Shown here in pieces: positions 11,324 through 21,142 of a DNA stretch of 64,000 nucleotides. Origin of the DNA: Closterium sp. Naga37s-1. Taxonomy: Eukaryota; Streptophyta; Zygnematophyceae; Desmidiales; Closteriaceae. Positions within the stretch are counted from its first letter, which is position 1. Each line of letters begins with the position of its first letter. Made by a program: the position numbers and the translations under genes. Location of the stretch: contig CANJKZ010000010.1 of NCBI GenBank assembly GCA_947471745.1, forward strand, positions 3,211,501-3,275,500, in the 5' to 3' direction. The notes below the pieces were generated by a model. That model had not been told where the DNA came from, made no database searches, and worked only from the letters and a program-made list of their open reading frames with translations.

Positions 11324-14300
11324 AGGCGGTGGCGGCAGCCGTGCAGGCGAACCCGGCGGTGGTCCTGCTCGACAGCGGTTGCTCGCACCATCTGATGGGA
11401 ACGAAGGAGGCCTTCGTCAACCTGGGGCCGAGCGGCGACGTGAAGCACGTGCGCGGCTTCAATGGGGCGCTGCAGGACGTTCAGGGCCGCGGCACTGTCG
11501 CTCTGAAAGGGGACGCCGGGAAGCAGGTGCTCATCCCCGACGTGCTGTATGTACCCGGCGTCCGAGCAAAACTGCTTTCGGCCGGCCAGCTGAAGGAGCA
11601 CGGCGTGAAGCTGCAGGAGGACGGCGACGGGATGTTGCTCGTCTCGGCGGCGGGAGAGGTGCTCGGTCGGGCGACGTACACCGGTCGTGTCCTCTGCACC
11701 GACCTGCGTCCCTGCTCGGCTAAGCCGACGCCGCCCACCACGGAGGTGGTGGCCCTGCGGGCGATCGTCTCAGCGACGAAGGCGACGCCGGCCAGGATGC
11801 ACGCGAGGCTGGCGCACGTCGGCATGGACACCATCCGGAGCTCGGCGAAGCACGAGGTCGCCACCGGGCTGGACCTCAAGTCGGCGTCCGGCGCCGACTC
11901 CCCGTGTGTTTCATGCGTTAGCGGGAAGCTAACGAGGCACACCTTCCCCGACAAAGGCTCCGACGCTGACGACATGCTGGCCGTTGTGCACATCGACCTG
12001 TGCGGGCCGTTCCGCGTGGCTGCCAAGGATGGCAGCCTGTACTTCTTGCTGCTGAAGGACCGCAAGACCCGCTACGTATGGGTGAGGCCGGTCGCCAAGA
12101 AGTCCGATGCGTTGCGGGAGTTCGTGCAGTGGCCGGCGGCGGCTGAGAGGCAGACGAAGCGGTCGGTGTTGATGCTGCGCTCTGACCGGGGCGGGGAGTT
12201 CCTCGGGAAGCAGTTCACCGACTTCGTGAACGGCAAGGGGATCGTCCACGACCTGACTTGCCCGTACACCCAGCAGCAGAACGGCATGGCGGAGCGGGAG
12301 ATGAGGACGGTGGTGGAGTCGGTGCGGACGATGCTGCTGCACATGGGCGTGCAGCACCACTGGTGGCACCTCGCTCTCCTGCAGGCCGTCTGGGTCCGCA
12401 ACTGCCTTGAGAGGTCGGCGCTGCCGCCGGGGACGATGCCGTACCGGCTGCTGACCGGGAAGCAGCCCGACTTGTCGCTGGCACGGGTGTGGGGCTGCAT
12501 GGCGCAGTTCTTGGTCCCCGAGCAGCAGCGTGGTGGGAAGCTGCAGCCGAAGGCCCGGTGGGGCCTTCACCTCGGCGTGTCGGAGGAGAGCAAGGGATGG
12601 GAGCTCCTCGACATCGCCGACAACCGGGTGGTCACCACGTCGGACGTGGTGTTCTACGAGAGCATGTCGCTGGACGTGTGGAAGTCGGCGCATGGGCCGG
12701 CGTCGGGGCGGCTGTCGGTTCCCCGGCCAACGGACACCTCGGCAGTGACGCTGCCTCTGCTCGCCGAGGTTGGTGAGCTTGTTGCTGAGGACGCCGAGGA
12801 CGTCCCTACTCCTTGCCCTGCCCCTCCCCTGTTTCTCGACCTGCGTGGGCTCACCACGGAGTCGGCCTCCGGCGCTGAGGTGAGAAGTGGGGCGTCACCT
12901 GTGGCGCCAGCCCCAAGCATCGCCGGTGGCCGACGGGTTGCTGTGAAAGTCGGCGCCGGGAGGCAGCAGGTGGTGCAGCCGACGTTGGTGAAGCCGGTGA
13001 AGGAGACGCCTGCAGAGCAGCAGCTAACAGGGGAGCAGGCAACAGCGACGCCAACCAAGGACCAGTCGGCGACCGGGCAGTCGGCAGGGGAGCCGACCGC
13101 AGGGGAGCCGACCACAGGGGAGAAGTTGGCTGGGACGCCGACTGAGGTGCAGCAGGACGCCGAGGACAGCGAGGACGGCGACAATGGAGGGGACGCCGAG
13201 GAGGTCCAGCCGGGACCACGGCGTACAGGCCGACTTCGTAGGCCGCCGGACTTCTTCGTCCCCGCCGCCTTCACCACGGTGTACGACGTGGATGACGATG
13301 ACCTGCTGTACGACGACGCCGAGGAGGATGAGGAGTTTCCGGAGCTCGACCCTGACATGCTAGCCGACCCCGAGCACCGCTGGGACATCTCGACGATGAC
13401 GGTGAAGGAGGCGTTGGCAAGCTGGAAGGGCCCGGCGGTGAAGGCCGCCATGGAGGAGGAGATCCGCAGCCTCATCAACATGGGCACATGGGAACTGGTC
13501 GAACGCCCGCCGAGAGTGAACATCATGAAGAACCGGTGGATGTTGACGACGAAGTACCACATCGACGACACCGTCGAGCGAGAGAAGGCGAGGCTGGTCG
13601 TGAAGGGCTTCACGCAGGTGTACGGTGCCGACTACGACGAGACGTTCGCGCCGGTGGGCAGCTACGTCACGCTGAGGATCTTCCTCAGCATCGTCGCCGT
13701 CCTCAACCTCAACCTGATGCAGCTCGACATGAAGAACGCCTTCCTGTAGAGCAAGCTCGACCGGGTGCTCTACACGACTCAGCCGGACTACTTCAACAAC
13801 GGAACCGGCAGGGTCTGCAAGCTGCTAAAGAGCCTGTACGGGCTGAAGCAGTCGCCGCTGTTGTGGTACTTGGCGCTCAACGATGTGCTGGTCGGCGCCG
13901 GGTGGAAGAAGAGCCAGGTCGACGAGGCTCTGTACTTCAAGGTCAGCGACGACGGAGTGGCCTGCTGGGTGCTGGTCTACGTTGACGACCTGCTCGCTGC
14001 CAGCAGCAACGCCGCGATGTTGCAGGAGCTGAAGGCGCTGCTAGAAGCCGCCTTCGAACTGCGCGAGATTTCGCCGGTGCAGAAGTACCTCGGCCTGGAG
14101 ATCGTGCGCGACAGGTCGGCAGGGAAGCTGTGGCTGCAGTAGCAGGGCTACGCCGACAAGCTGTGTAGGCGCTTCATCGACGAGGAGCAAACCGGGCGCA
14201 CCCCGAAGACGCCTGTCTCAGTCGACGCCTACGCCGAGCTCACCTTCGACGACGAGGAGGCGCAGCAACGCCAGGAGGAGGAGTACCGGCAGAAGGTCGG

Positions 14301-14339
14301 CTCGCTGCAGTTCGCGGCGACGACGATGAGGCCGGACAT
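11324..14339 (+). pseudogene. Copia C2 polyprotein: protease, integrase, reverse transcriptase
   Basis: It continues the gag frame. In order: aspartic protease (LLDSGCSHHLMG near 11368); integrase zinc-binding region (ARLAHVGM...CVSCVSGK, about 11800-11930); integrase core with HIDLCGP (about 11989), SDRGGEF (about 12181) and a GMAEREM glutamate (about 12283); an acidic Pro/Thr-rich linker; and copia RT from WELVERP (about 13490) through VKGFTQ, LYGLKQSP and YVDD (13978-13989). Two in-frame TAG codons, at 13747-13749 (NAFL*SKL) and 14140-14142 (WLQ*QGY), make it a pseudogene. The frame breaks at R-P-D-(I) by insertion of G1 and resumes at 21664 in phase. Confidence 0.88.
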
Positions 14340-14722
14340 TGTCATGGTTTTAATTGCTAATTAGCGTAGGCAGTGACAATATAAAACCATGACAGATTAC
14401 AGTAGTGAGTAGAGTTACAAATGAGGTCAAGGAAGCCGTGCAGTCAAGGCGGGGGAAACGAGGAGACGTAGCGAAAGTAGGTATCCGTTGTGGAGCAACG
14501 GTAACCCGACCCCACTACTTAGGCAAGCAACCGAAGTAGGTTCAATTGCTTGCTTGTTTGTTTCCACTCTTAGCAAAAAGACCTGTTCCTAGCTACTCCC
14601 TGGTGCTGCCTTCGCAGAGGAGCCAACCACAGCAAGCCCAAGTTGATTGTTGCCCCCGAGTGTGGTCGTCAGTCAGCCGAGTTAGGTCTTCCTAGCCCAG
14701 ATCTAGTGGCTAGGGACTTACA
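14340..14722 (+). repeat. Terminal repeat A1 of G1
   Basis: 383 bp, TGTC...CTTACA, repeated at 21143-21525. It opens with a 13-bp inverted repeat: TGTCATGGTTTTA at 14340-14352 against TAAAACCATGACA at 14382-14394. No tRNA-type primer site follows directly (ACAAACAAGC...). Confidence 0.9.
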
Positions 14723-14765
14723 ACAAACAAGCAAGGAAGCGACCCGCTGTCGCCACGGAGTTAGT

Positions 14766-16208
14766 ATGACCGATAGGTTTAAACTACGATCCGGACAGAG
14801 CTATCGTAGAGAAGAAAGTCTCGCGGAGCCAAGCTGGCGCGCCGCTACCGCCATCATCCGGGAAGGAGAAACTGCGACCGAAGCGTCGCGCTCGTCTCTG
14901 CCAAGAACTGCGGCCTACCGCACCCCGCATCAACGCGAACGGGACCGACAGGAGGAGATGGAGCCGCGGCGCACCGTCGCGTCAGATCCGGGAGAAACGC
15001 CACACGATATGCGATGGGCACGTGAAGCGCGGGCGCGATGGGAGCGGAGGCCCGCGACTACCTCCCCGAGAGCGATGCCGGGGATGGAGACAGACCGGAC
15101 GCAGGTGCACGCGCCTTGGCTGCGCCGCCAGCCAGACAGCGGTCTGCAGACGCTGCCGAATCAGGAAATCGTGGCTAGTCGATCAGCGGAGTTACCAGCG
15201 GCTATGGCGCTCCCTCCCCGTCCGAATGAAAAAAGGTGGCAGGGCAGCGCTCTCCCAAAACTAGAAGTGGCCGAGCGATTCACCGGGATTCCCGGAGTGG
15301 GCCCTACCTTGAAGAACTACTTGATGCAGCTCGAGACGGTGCAGTACTGCTGGGAACGGGACGGACTGGACCCTGCCGAGTTCTTCAGACGGATGGTAGT
15401 GACATTGGCGGGCGAAGCGGAGACTTTTTACCGGATGACACGGAGTGAAGTGCTCGAGGAATGGGAATGCGGTGAGACCGACAATCCGACCACGCGCTTC
15501 ATCGAACTACTAAAGAAAGAGTTCCTGGGGCAGACAAAAGCGAGGGTGGAAGAGTTCCGCGAGTTCCGCCGGGGAAGGGATGAATCCCTGCTGGCCTACT
15601 ATTGCAGGTTGAGGGAGCTGGCCGAGGACTTGGAGAGTAGCGACGAACGACTGCTCGTACGCAAGTTCGTCAGGGGCTTGGAGGAAGACCTGCGGAACGT
15701 GGTGCGGAACACGGTATATGGCGTCGGTGCGGACATTACGCTGAAGGAAGTGTATGGACTGGCGAAACGTACAGAGCACGCGCAACGGATGCTGGATTTG
15801 GAGGATGGAGAGACCCGTCCCAAAGCGAAGTCCTCGTGGGCAGCGGCAGCGCTGGTGGAAACGGCGCAGGGAGGAGCGCCCCGAACAGAGGGACGGCGGT
15901 GTCACGAATGCGGAGAACTGGGTCATCTGAAGCGTGACTGCCCGAAGCTGCCGGTGTGCGGGAACTGCGGGAAAAAGGGGCATAAAGAAGACGCCTGCTA
16001 CAGCCGTCGCCGCTTGGAAGAGAACCCGAGTAAGGAGGAGTTGCAAGCGGAGATTAAGAAGCTGCAATTGAAGTTGGAAGCAAAGCCGAGAGTCGAGCCG
16101 AAAGCTCGGGCCATGCTCGCATACGAAGAGATTGCGGAGGACGAGGAAGGAGAAGCCGAGTACCTGCCTACCAGCGGCTTTATGGCGCTCCCCAGAGAGA
16201 GGGGGTAA
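14766..16208 (+). CDS. G1 gag polyprotein
   Basis: ATG 14766 is chosen because MTDRFKLRSGQ aligns with the G2 gag start (HQLRSGLR). The 480-residue product has a basic N-terminus, a gypsy-type gag domain (LKNYLMQLETVQY, DPAEFFRRMV, FVRGLEEDLRN) and two zinc knuckles near 15900-16010 (CHECGELGHLKRDC and CGNCGKKGHKEDAC); G2 has three. It ends with an acidic stretch and PRERG, then TAA at 16206-16208. Protease continues in the same frame after this stop, whereas G2 reads straight through here (PRERGDLGL). The TAA is thus either a mutation or a readthrough signal. The protein should form the particle that packages the RNA. Confidence 0.88.
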   Translation: MTDRFKLRSGQSYRREESLAEPSWRAATAIIREGETATEASRSSLPRTAAYRTPHQRERDRQEEMEPRRTVASDPGETPHDMRWAREARARWERRPATTSPRAMPGMETDRTQVHAPWLRRQPDSGLQTLPNQEIVASRSAELPAAMALPPRPNEKRWQGSALPKLEVAERFTGIPGVGPTLKNYLMQLETVQYCWERDGLDPAEFFRRMVVTLAGEAETFYRMTRSEVLEEWECGETDNPTTRFIELLKKEFLGQTKARVEEFREFRRGRDESLLAYYCRLRELAEDLESSDERLLVRKFVRGLEEDLRNVVRNTVYGVGADITLKEVYGLAKRTEHAQRMLDLEDGETRPKAKSSWAAAALVETAQGGAPRTEGRRCHECGELGHLKRDCPKLPVCGNCGKKGHKEDACYSRRRLEENPSKEELQAEIKKLQLKLEAKPRVEPKARAMLAYEEIAEDEEGEAEYLPTSGFMALPRERG

Positions 16209-17303
16209 ATAGACCTGCGGCCTCGGGGAAGTCGGTCGACCGAAAGCCGCTCCAGCCGCGTGAGAGAACCGAGAGGTAACTTCCACGAGGGGAGTAGTAC
16301 CTCGGAGCTGCGCCACCATCCTAACGAGCGGTTGGTGTGCCAGGCGTCTGTGCTGATCGCGGAAAAGGGGAGCCTGACCGTAGGGGGGCTGCCCGTCGGA
16401 CAGGCGATCGTAGACACTGGCGCTCACAACGTGCTGATCGGACGGGGCCTAGCGAAGCAGCTGAAGCTGGACCTGCCGGGGAGGTTGGTACAGAGGGGGA
16501 TCCTGCTCATGACCGCTGAAGGGGGTGAGCCGAAATGGATGCCGCGGACCGTCAGGCCGATTGAAATCGTACTGCTCCCAGGGACGGAGAAAGAATGCTG
16601 CATCCGCGTGACTTGCGGAGTATCGGAGTCGGAAGACTACGACGTGTTGGTGGGCATGGACCTGTTGTACCGAGTGGGCGCCACCATTTGTACCTGGAAA
16701 GAGAAAGTGCTGTACCGAGTACACTATTGGGATCCAGCCAGCTCGGTCGGAACCTTGCCCGTGAAGTTCGTCAGGCAAGAGCCGCGGGAGGCCTACGGGG
16801 CGCGACCTGCTGACTTGAGCCCTGCGCTGGATGACTGGAGCTGGGAGAAATATGCAGAGGAGTACGAACGCCGCATCGAGAGGAGACAACAGGGGAGAGA
16901 GCCGCCGTCTCTGAAGGAGAGGATCTCCAGGCTATGGACGCTCGAGGGGTCGGTGTGTGTGATGGAGCTCTACGGAGGCATCGGTACCGGGTTGGCGGCA
17001 GTGCTGAAGGCGGGATGCAGAGTGCGGAAATGGATTCATGTGGAACAGAACCCAGTTGTGCGGCGGATGGCTCAGCATCACGCACGGCTGCTACTGGAAG
17101 AGTACCCGGAGCAGATAGCGGAGTCTGCTATCCCAGCCGAGGATGAAGAAGTGGTGGATGACGTGAGGACCATTACGGTGGAGAAACTGGAGCAGTGGGG
17201 GCAGATCGACGTCATCATCGCGGGATGGGAATGTCAAGGGTACTCGCGCGCAGGAGAGGGGATGGGGATGGAAGATATCCGGGGGCCTCTTTCAGGGATC
17301 TGA
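16209..17303 (+). CDS. G1 pol, first part: protease and DNMT motifs I-IV
   Basis: It is in the same frame as gag after TAA 16206. The protease core is IVDTGAHNVLIG (about 16407). From about 16960 a C5 cytosine methyltransferase domain begins: motif I MELYGGIGTGL (SAM binding), HVEQNP (motif II), and a motif IV region IDVIIAGWECQGYSRAG (about 17205-17255) in which the catalytic Cys is preceded by Glu, not Pro. The spacing and the WGQIDVII lead-in resemble DNMT3/DRM-type enzymes more than DNMT1. The frame ends at TGA 17301-17303, while the domain continues in the -1 frame. One T missing from CTCTTTC (17287-17293) explains the break, giving RGPLFRDLKRVL when restored. Confidence 0.85.
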   Translation: MDLRPRGSRSTESRSSRVREPRGNFHEGSSTSELRHHPNERLVCQASVLIAEKGSLTVGGLPVGQAIVDTGAHNVLIGRGLAKQLKLDLPGRLVQRGILLMTAEGGEPKWMPRTVRPIEIVLLPGTEKECCIRVTCGVSESEDYDVLVGMDLLYRVGATICTWKEKVLYRVHYWDPASSVGTLPVKFVRQEPREAYGARPADLSPALDDWSWEKYAEEYERRIERRQQGREPPSLKERISRLWTLEGSVCVMELYGGIGTGLAAVLKAGCRVRKWIHVEQNPVVRRMAQHHARLLLEEYPEQIAESAIPAEDEEVVDDVRTITVEKLEQWGQIDVIIAGWECQGYSRAGEGMGMEDIRGPLSGI

Positions 17304-20300
17304 AGCGGGTATTGGAGATGGTCCAGAACCGGCAGGGGGAAGTGTTGTACATTCTGGAAAACGTGGACTTCGCCGAGGATTGCCGGGAACACGTGAGGAG
17401 GGCGTTTGCGGAGGTGGAGGCGGCCGTCGGCAGGGGGCAGGCGGTTGACGCAGCGCAGTTAGGGTCCAGGGCCCACCGACCGAGAAGGTACTGGCAGAAC
17501 GGGATCTCGGACGCGAGCCTGCGTCACGCGCTCGCGCAGATGCAACGGCCCGAACCCAGGCTGGTCAGTGACATCCTGGGTCCCAACCGGCTGCCCGCGC
17601 CCGTCACCACTCCTGACCATCCGTCACAATATCAGTGCAACGTGCCAGGGAAGCCGAGGCAGGCGCTGCCTACGCTCGTGTCCTACGTGGATGCGTACGG
17701 GTTCGTGATGGAGGGGGACCTGCCAGGTCCAGGAATGATCTACGATGTAGTGGGGAAGCGGTGGGAGCAACCTACAGCTGCCGAACGGGAGTTAGCTATG
17801 GGCCACAGCCTGGGAGCCACCGCCCATCCTCGAGTGACGGAGCCCCAGAGACGCGCGGCGCTGGGCCGAGCTATGGATTTGAACGTCATGGCGTGGCTAG
17901 TGGAGACTATCCGCATGCACTTGAAGCGGAAGGAGCTGCAACGCGGCATAGAGGTCAGCGAGATGTACCAGGAGGAGGAGGAGGCTGAGATGAAGCGGCG
18001 CCAACTGCAAGCGATAGAAGAACAGGAAGAGGCGCGGATTTTAGAAGGATGGGCCTACATGACCGTGGGAGTAACGGAGAGAGGTGCGGATCAGGGGGTG
18101 CTGCCTCCGGACGGAGAACTGCCAGCCCCCGCGGAGAGGCCAAGTCAGGAAAGGGGCCCGGATGACGACTGGCCCATTGGCACAGGAATGGGGGCAGAAG
18201 CGGCGCGAGCGTTGCAGGAGGTGCTGAGGATGCACCGGCAGACGTTCGCTTATACCCTGCAAGAGCTGGGCCAGTGCAACACGCATCAGATGCAAGTGAA
18301 ACTGACGACAGAAGTCCCCATATACCAGAGGAAACGGAGGATGAGTCCCGGGGACCTAGATATCTGCAGGGAGAAGTGTGCCGAGCTATTGGCTGCGGGC
18401 CTCATCCAGAACTCGGACAGTGACTATGCAGCCGCAACGGTGGTGGCTGCACGGAAAGATCTCACGGGGGAAGTGTCGGCCAGGAGGATGTGTGGGGACT
18501 ACCGAGGGCTTAACAAAGTGACGGTGGCGGATCGGTACCCCATGCAATCAGCCGAGGAGATATTCGACAGGCTGCAGGGGGCGGTAGTGTTCAGCACGCT
18601 GGATCTCCGCCAGGGGTTCAACCAGATACCAATTCGGGAGGAGGACCGCAAGAAGACAGCCTTCCATGGGCCGGATGGATTACACGAGTGGAAGTTCATG
18701 CCCTTCAGCATGAAGAACGCGCCAGCTTTGTTCCAGAGGGTGATGGATGCAGTGCTGAGAAATGTCCCCGCGGCAGCCTGCTACATAGACGACGTGGTGG
18801 TGTTCAGCGCCTCCGATGAGCAGCACGTGAAGGACGTGAGCGACACGCTGGCGGCTATACGAGATGCAGGACTGACCTGCCATCCGAAGAAGTGCAGTTT
18901 TGGCAACAGCACCGTGAAGTATCTAGGGTTCGAGGTACAAGGGGGGCGACTGAGCATCCAACAGGCGAAAGTTGAGGTGCTGGACCGAGTCCCCGCCCCT
19001 AAGGATCGTAGCACGCTGCAGGCGGTGCTAGGCTTCCTCAACTACTACCGCAAGTTTGTACCTAACTTCAGTCGCACGGCCGCAGTATTGAACAAGCTGT
19101 TGAGAGAGGAGCAGCCATGGCAGTGGGGAGAGGCGGAGCAGGGGGCATTCAAAGCCCTACTGAAGGCTGTGAAGACCGGGACAGTGCTCACTCTGCCCAG
19201 CAAAGAGGATCCTTTCACGCTCTACACGGACTGGAGCAGTGCCGGCATGGGAGGTATCCTATGTCAAGAACGGGAAGGACAGGAGATGGTAGTGGCGTTT
19301 GCGAGCAGGAGCTGCAACCCCGCAGAAGCCAACTACAGCTCCTATGAGGGGGAAGGGCTAGCGGCGGTGTGGGCCATCACTCATTTTCGGGTATACCTGC
19401 AAGGGAGACCGTTCACGTTAGTCACAGACCATCAACCTCTGACCTGGCTGATGACTAACCAGGCTCTGACAGGGAGGAATGCCCGATGGGCGATGAGATT
19501 GCAGGAGTACGAGTTCACGATTCGGCACCGAGCGGGGAAAACGTTGCAGCACGTGGACGGGCTCTCCCGGAACCCGCCCCCTACTAGCCCAGAGGCGTGC
19601 TTGGTGGCAATGGCCCGCGAGATTGACGGAGAAGGAGCGAAGCAGCAGGCACAACGAGGAGCTGACGACATCTGGGAAGATGACGAGACCCTGAGGTGGA
19701 TCCAGGGAAAGACGTCCGAGGCAGAGACAGTGAGTGAGAGAGCCAGGGCCAGAGGGCTGCATTATCGGTGGTTCCAAGGTCAACTGCAGAAGACTACCAA
19801 GGAAGGGTGGAAGCTAGTCCCTAGGCGGGAAGAGCGGGAGGAGATAATCGCGAAGGTGCATTGGCAGTTGGGGCATTACGGCAGCCTGCGGACAAGCCAG
19901 CTGATAGAGACGGGCTGGTGGTGGGCAGGCATGAGAAGAGACATCAAAGCTTGGGTGAGCTCGTGCGAGCTATGCAGCCGGAACAAAGCAGAGCTCGAGA
20001 AGGGAAGGGAGGAGCTTCAGTCTTTACCTATCCGGGGAATAGGGTTTCGTTGGTCCCTAGATCTGGCAGGAGAGATGCCGCTCAGCCGGAGGGGGAAGAG
20101 GTTCATTCTGATCATGATTGAGCACGGCAGCAAATGGGTGGAAGTCAAGGCCCTGCCGAGCAAGAGTTCAGCAAAGATAGCCGAGGCATTCGAGGAGCAA
20201 GTGCTGACACGCTTCGGAGCCTGCGGAGAAGTACTAACGGACCAAGGCACTGAGTTTTTGGGTGAATTCGAGAAGTTGCTGAAGGCGAGTGGCATTACTC

Positions 20301-21070
20301 ACCGGCGGACCTCACGGTACCATCCGCAGAGCGACGGCCTGACAGAGAGGTTCGTGCAGACCATGAAGCGGGGACTAAGGGCATACGGAGAGAAGTTCAA
20401 GCGAGATTGGGATGCAAGGCTACCCTGGGTGGCGGCGGGATACCGATTCAGTAAGCAAGCGGCCCTGAAAGACTTCTCCCCTTACTACCTGCTGCTGGGA
20501 AGGGAACCCATCTTACCGGTTGATGCACCACGGCTCTTGACGGGGGTGGTCAGGGCTGACACAGCGGAGGCGTGGGTGGGGTTAGCTGAGGCGCGGGCGC
20601 GGTACCTGCGGGAGATGCTACCAGCGGCACTCGAGAACCTGCAAGTGGCACAGCTCAGGGATGCCCAGCGATACAAACGGAGGAGAGAAGGGCAGGCAGA
20701 GAAAAAGGGGCCACAGCTGGGGGTGGGAGAGGAAGTGTATGTTAAGCAGGCAAGGCAGGACATGCTGGACATAGGACTGAGCGTCGAGCGGTGGAGAGTG
20801 AAAGAAGTGAAAGATTCAGGAGTGGTGGTGCTGGTCGGGGAGAATGGACAGGAGAAGCGGGACCATCGGACGAACGTGGCGCGGGCCAGGCCTCCTACAA
20901 TGGCCCCAGCAGTAAGGAGGAGCCTCAGGCAGGAGAAGGGAGGGCAGCCTTTCTACCAGGACGTCCACCGGCGACAAGGGACTGGGCCAGTGCCGAGGAG
21001 GGGGCAAGTGGGAAAGGCAGAACCCAAGCCCCAAGGCTTGGGGAGGGAACTGAGGAACTTGATGGGTTGA
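17294..21070 (+). CDS. G1 pol, second part: DNMT motifs VI-X, RT, RNase H, integrase
   Basis: It opens with FRDLKRVLEM and continues the methyltransferase: motif VI YILENVDF (about 17348), motif VIII-like AHRPRRYWQNG (about 17470), a motif IX-like AAERELAMG and a motif X-like RRAALGRAMD (about 17776-17900). Gypsy RT follows (RRMCGDYRGLNK, DLRQGFNQI, CYIDD at about 18779-18793), then RNase H (LYTDWSS about 19220; HVDGLSRNPP), an integrase HHCC zinc finger (about 19858-19985) and a DDE core (SLDLAG about 20053, TDQGTEF about 20236, LTERFVQ about 20339). The C-terminus has a GPY/F-like strand region and no visible chromodomain. Apart from the single frame break in the DNMT, pol is open to its stop at 21068-21070. 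Confidence 0.88.
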   Translation, partial: RDLKRVLEMVQNRQGEVLYILENVDFAEDCREHVRRAFAEVEAAVGRGQAVDAAQLGSRAHRPRRYWQNGISDASLRHALAQMQRPEPRLVSDILGPNRLPAPVTTPDHPSQYQCNVPGKPRQALPTLVSYVDAYGFVMEGDLPGPGMIYDVVGKRWEQPTAAERELAMGHSLGATAHPRVTEPQRRAALGRAMDLNVMAWLVETIRMHLKRKELQRGIEVSEMYQEEEEAEMKRRQLQAIEEQEEARILEGWAYMTVGVTERGADQGVLPPDGELPAPAERPSQERGPDDDWPIGTGMGAEAARALQEVLRMHRQTFAYTLQELGQCNTHQMQVKLTTEVPIYQRKRRMSPGDLDICREKCAELLAAGLIQNSDSDYAAATVVAARKDLTGEVSARRMCGDYRGLNKVTVADRYPMQSAEEIFDRLQGAVVFSTLDLRQGFNQIPIREEDRKKTAFHGPDGLHEWKFMPFSMKNAPALFQRVMDAVLRNVPAAACYIDDVVVFSASDEQHVKDVSDTLAAIRDAGLTCHPKKCSFGNSTVKYLGFEVQGGRLSIQQAKVEVLDRVPAPKDRSTLQAVLGFLNYYRKFVPNFSRTAAVLNKLLREEQPWQWGEAEQGAFKALLKAVKTGTVLTLPSKEDPFTLYTDWSSAGMGGILCQEREGQEMVVAFASRSCNPAEANYSSYEGEGLAAVWAITHFRVYLQGRPFTLVTDHQPLTWLMTNQALTGRNARWAMRLQEYEFTIRHRAGKTLQHVDGLSRNPPPTSPEACLVAMAREIDGEGAKQQAQRGADDIWEDDETLRWIQGKTSEAETVSERARARGLHYRWFQGQLQKTTKEGWKLVPRREEREEIIAKVHWQLGHYGSLRTSQLIETGWWWAGMRRDIKAWVSSCELCSRNKAELEKGREELQSLPIRGIGFRWSLDLAGEMPLSRRGKRFILIMIEHGSKWVEVKALPSKSSAKIAEAFEEQVLTRFGACGEVLTDQGTEFLGEFEKLLKASGITHRRTSRYHPQSDGLTERFVQTMKRGLRAYGEKFKRDWDARLPWVAAGYRFSKQAALKDFSPYYLLLGREPILPVDAPRLLTGVVRADTAEAWVGLAEARARYLREMLPAALENLQVAQLRDAQRYKRRREGQAEKKGPQLGVGEEVYVKQARQDMLDIGLSVERWRVKEVKDSGVVVLVGENGQEKRDHRTNVARARPPTMAPAVRRSLRQEKGGQPFYQDVHRRQGTGPVPRRGQVGKAEPKPQGLGRELRNLMG

Positions 21071-21140
21071 TGAGACATAGCAAGGAGGCCTGGAGGACAG
21101 CACAGACACACGAAGGCAGAGGAGAAGAAAGATTCCGACA
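21007..21140 (+). repeat. B1 repeat of G1
   Basis: 134 bp covering the last codons of pol, its stop and the purine-rich 3' untranslated end; copied at 21526-21659. It ends in GACA and is joined to A2 through GC, so the junction GACAGCTGTC (21137-21146) is a perfect 10-bp palindrome. Confidence 0.9.
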
Positions 21141-21142
21141 GC

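Noticed and set aside
16950-17920. A host DNMT gene interrupted by a transposon
   Set aside because: The domain lies in frame between protease and RT in two diverged elements, so it belongs to the element.
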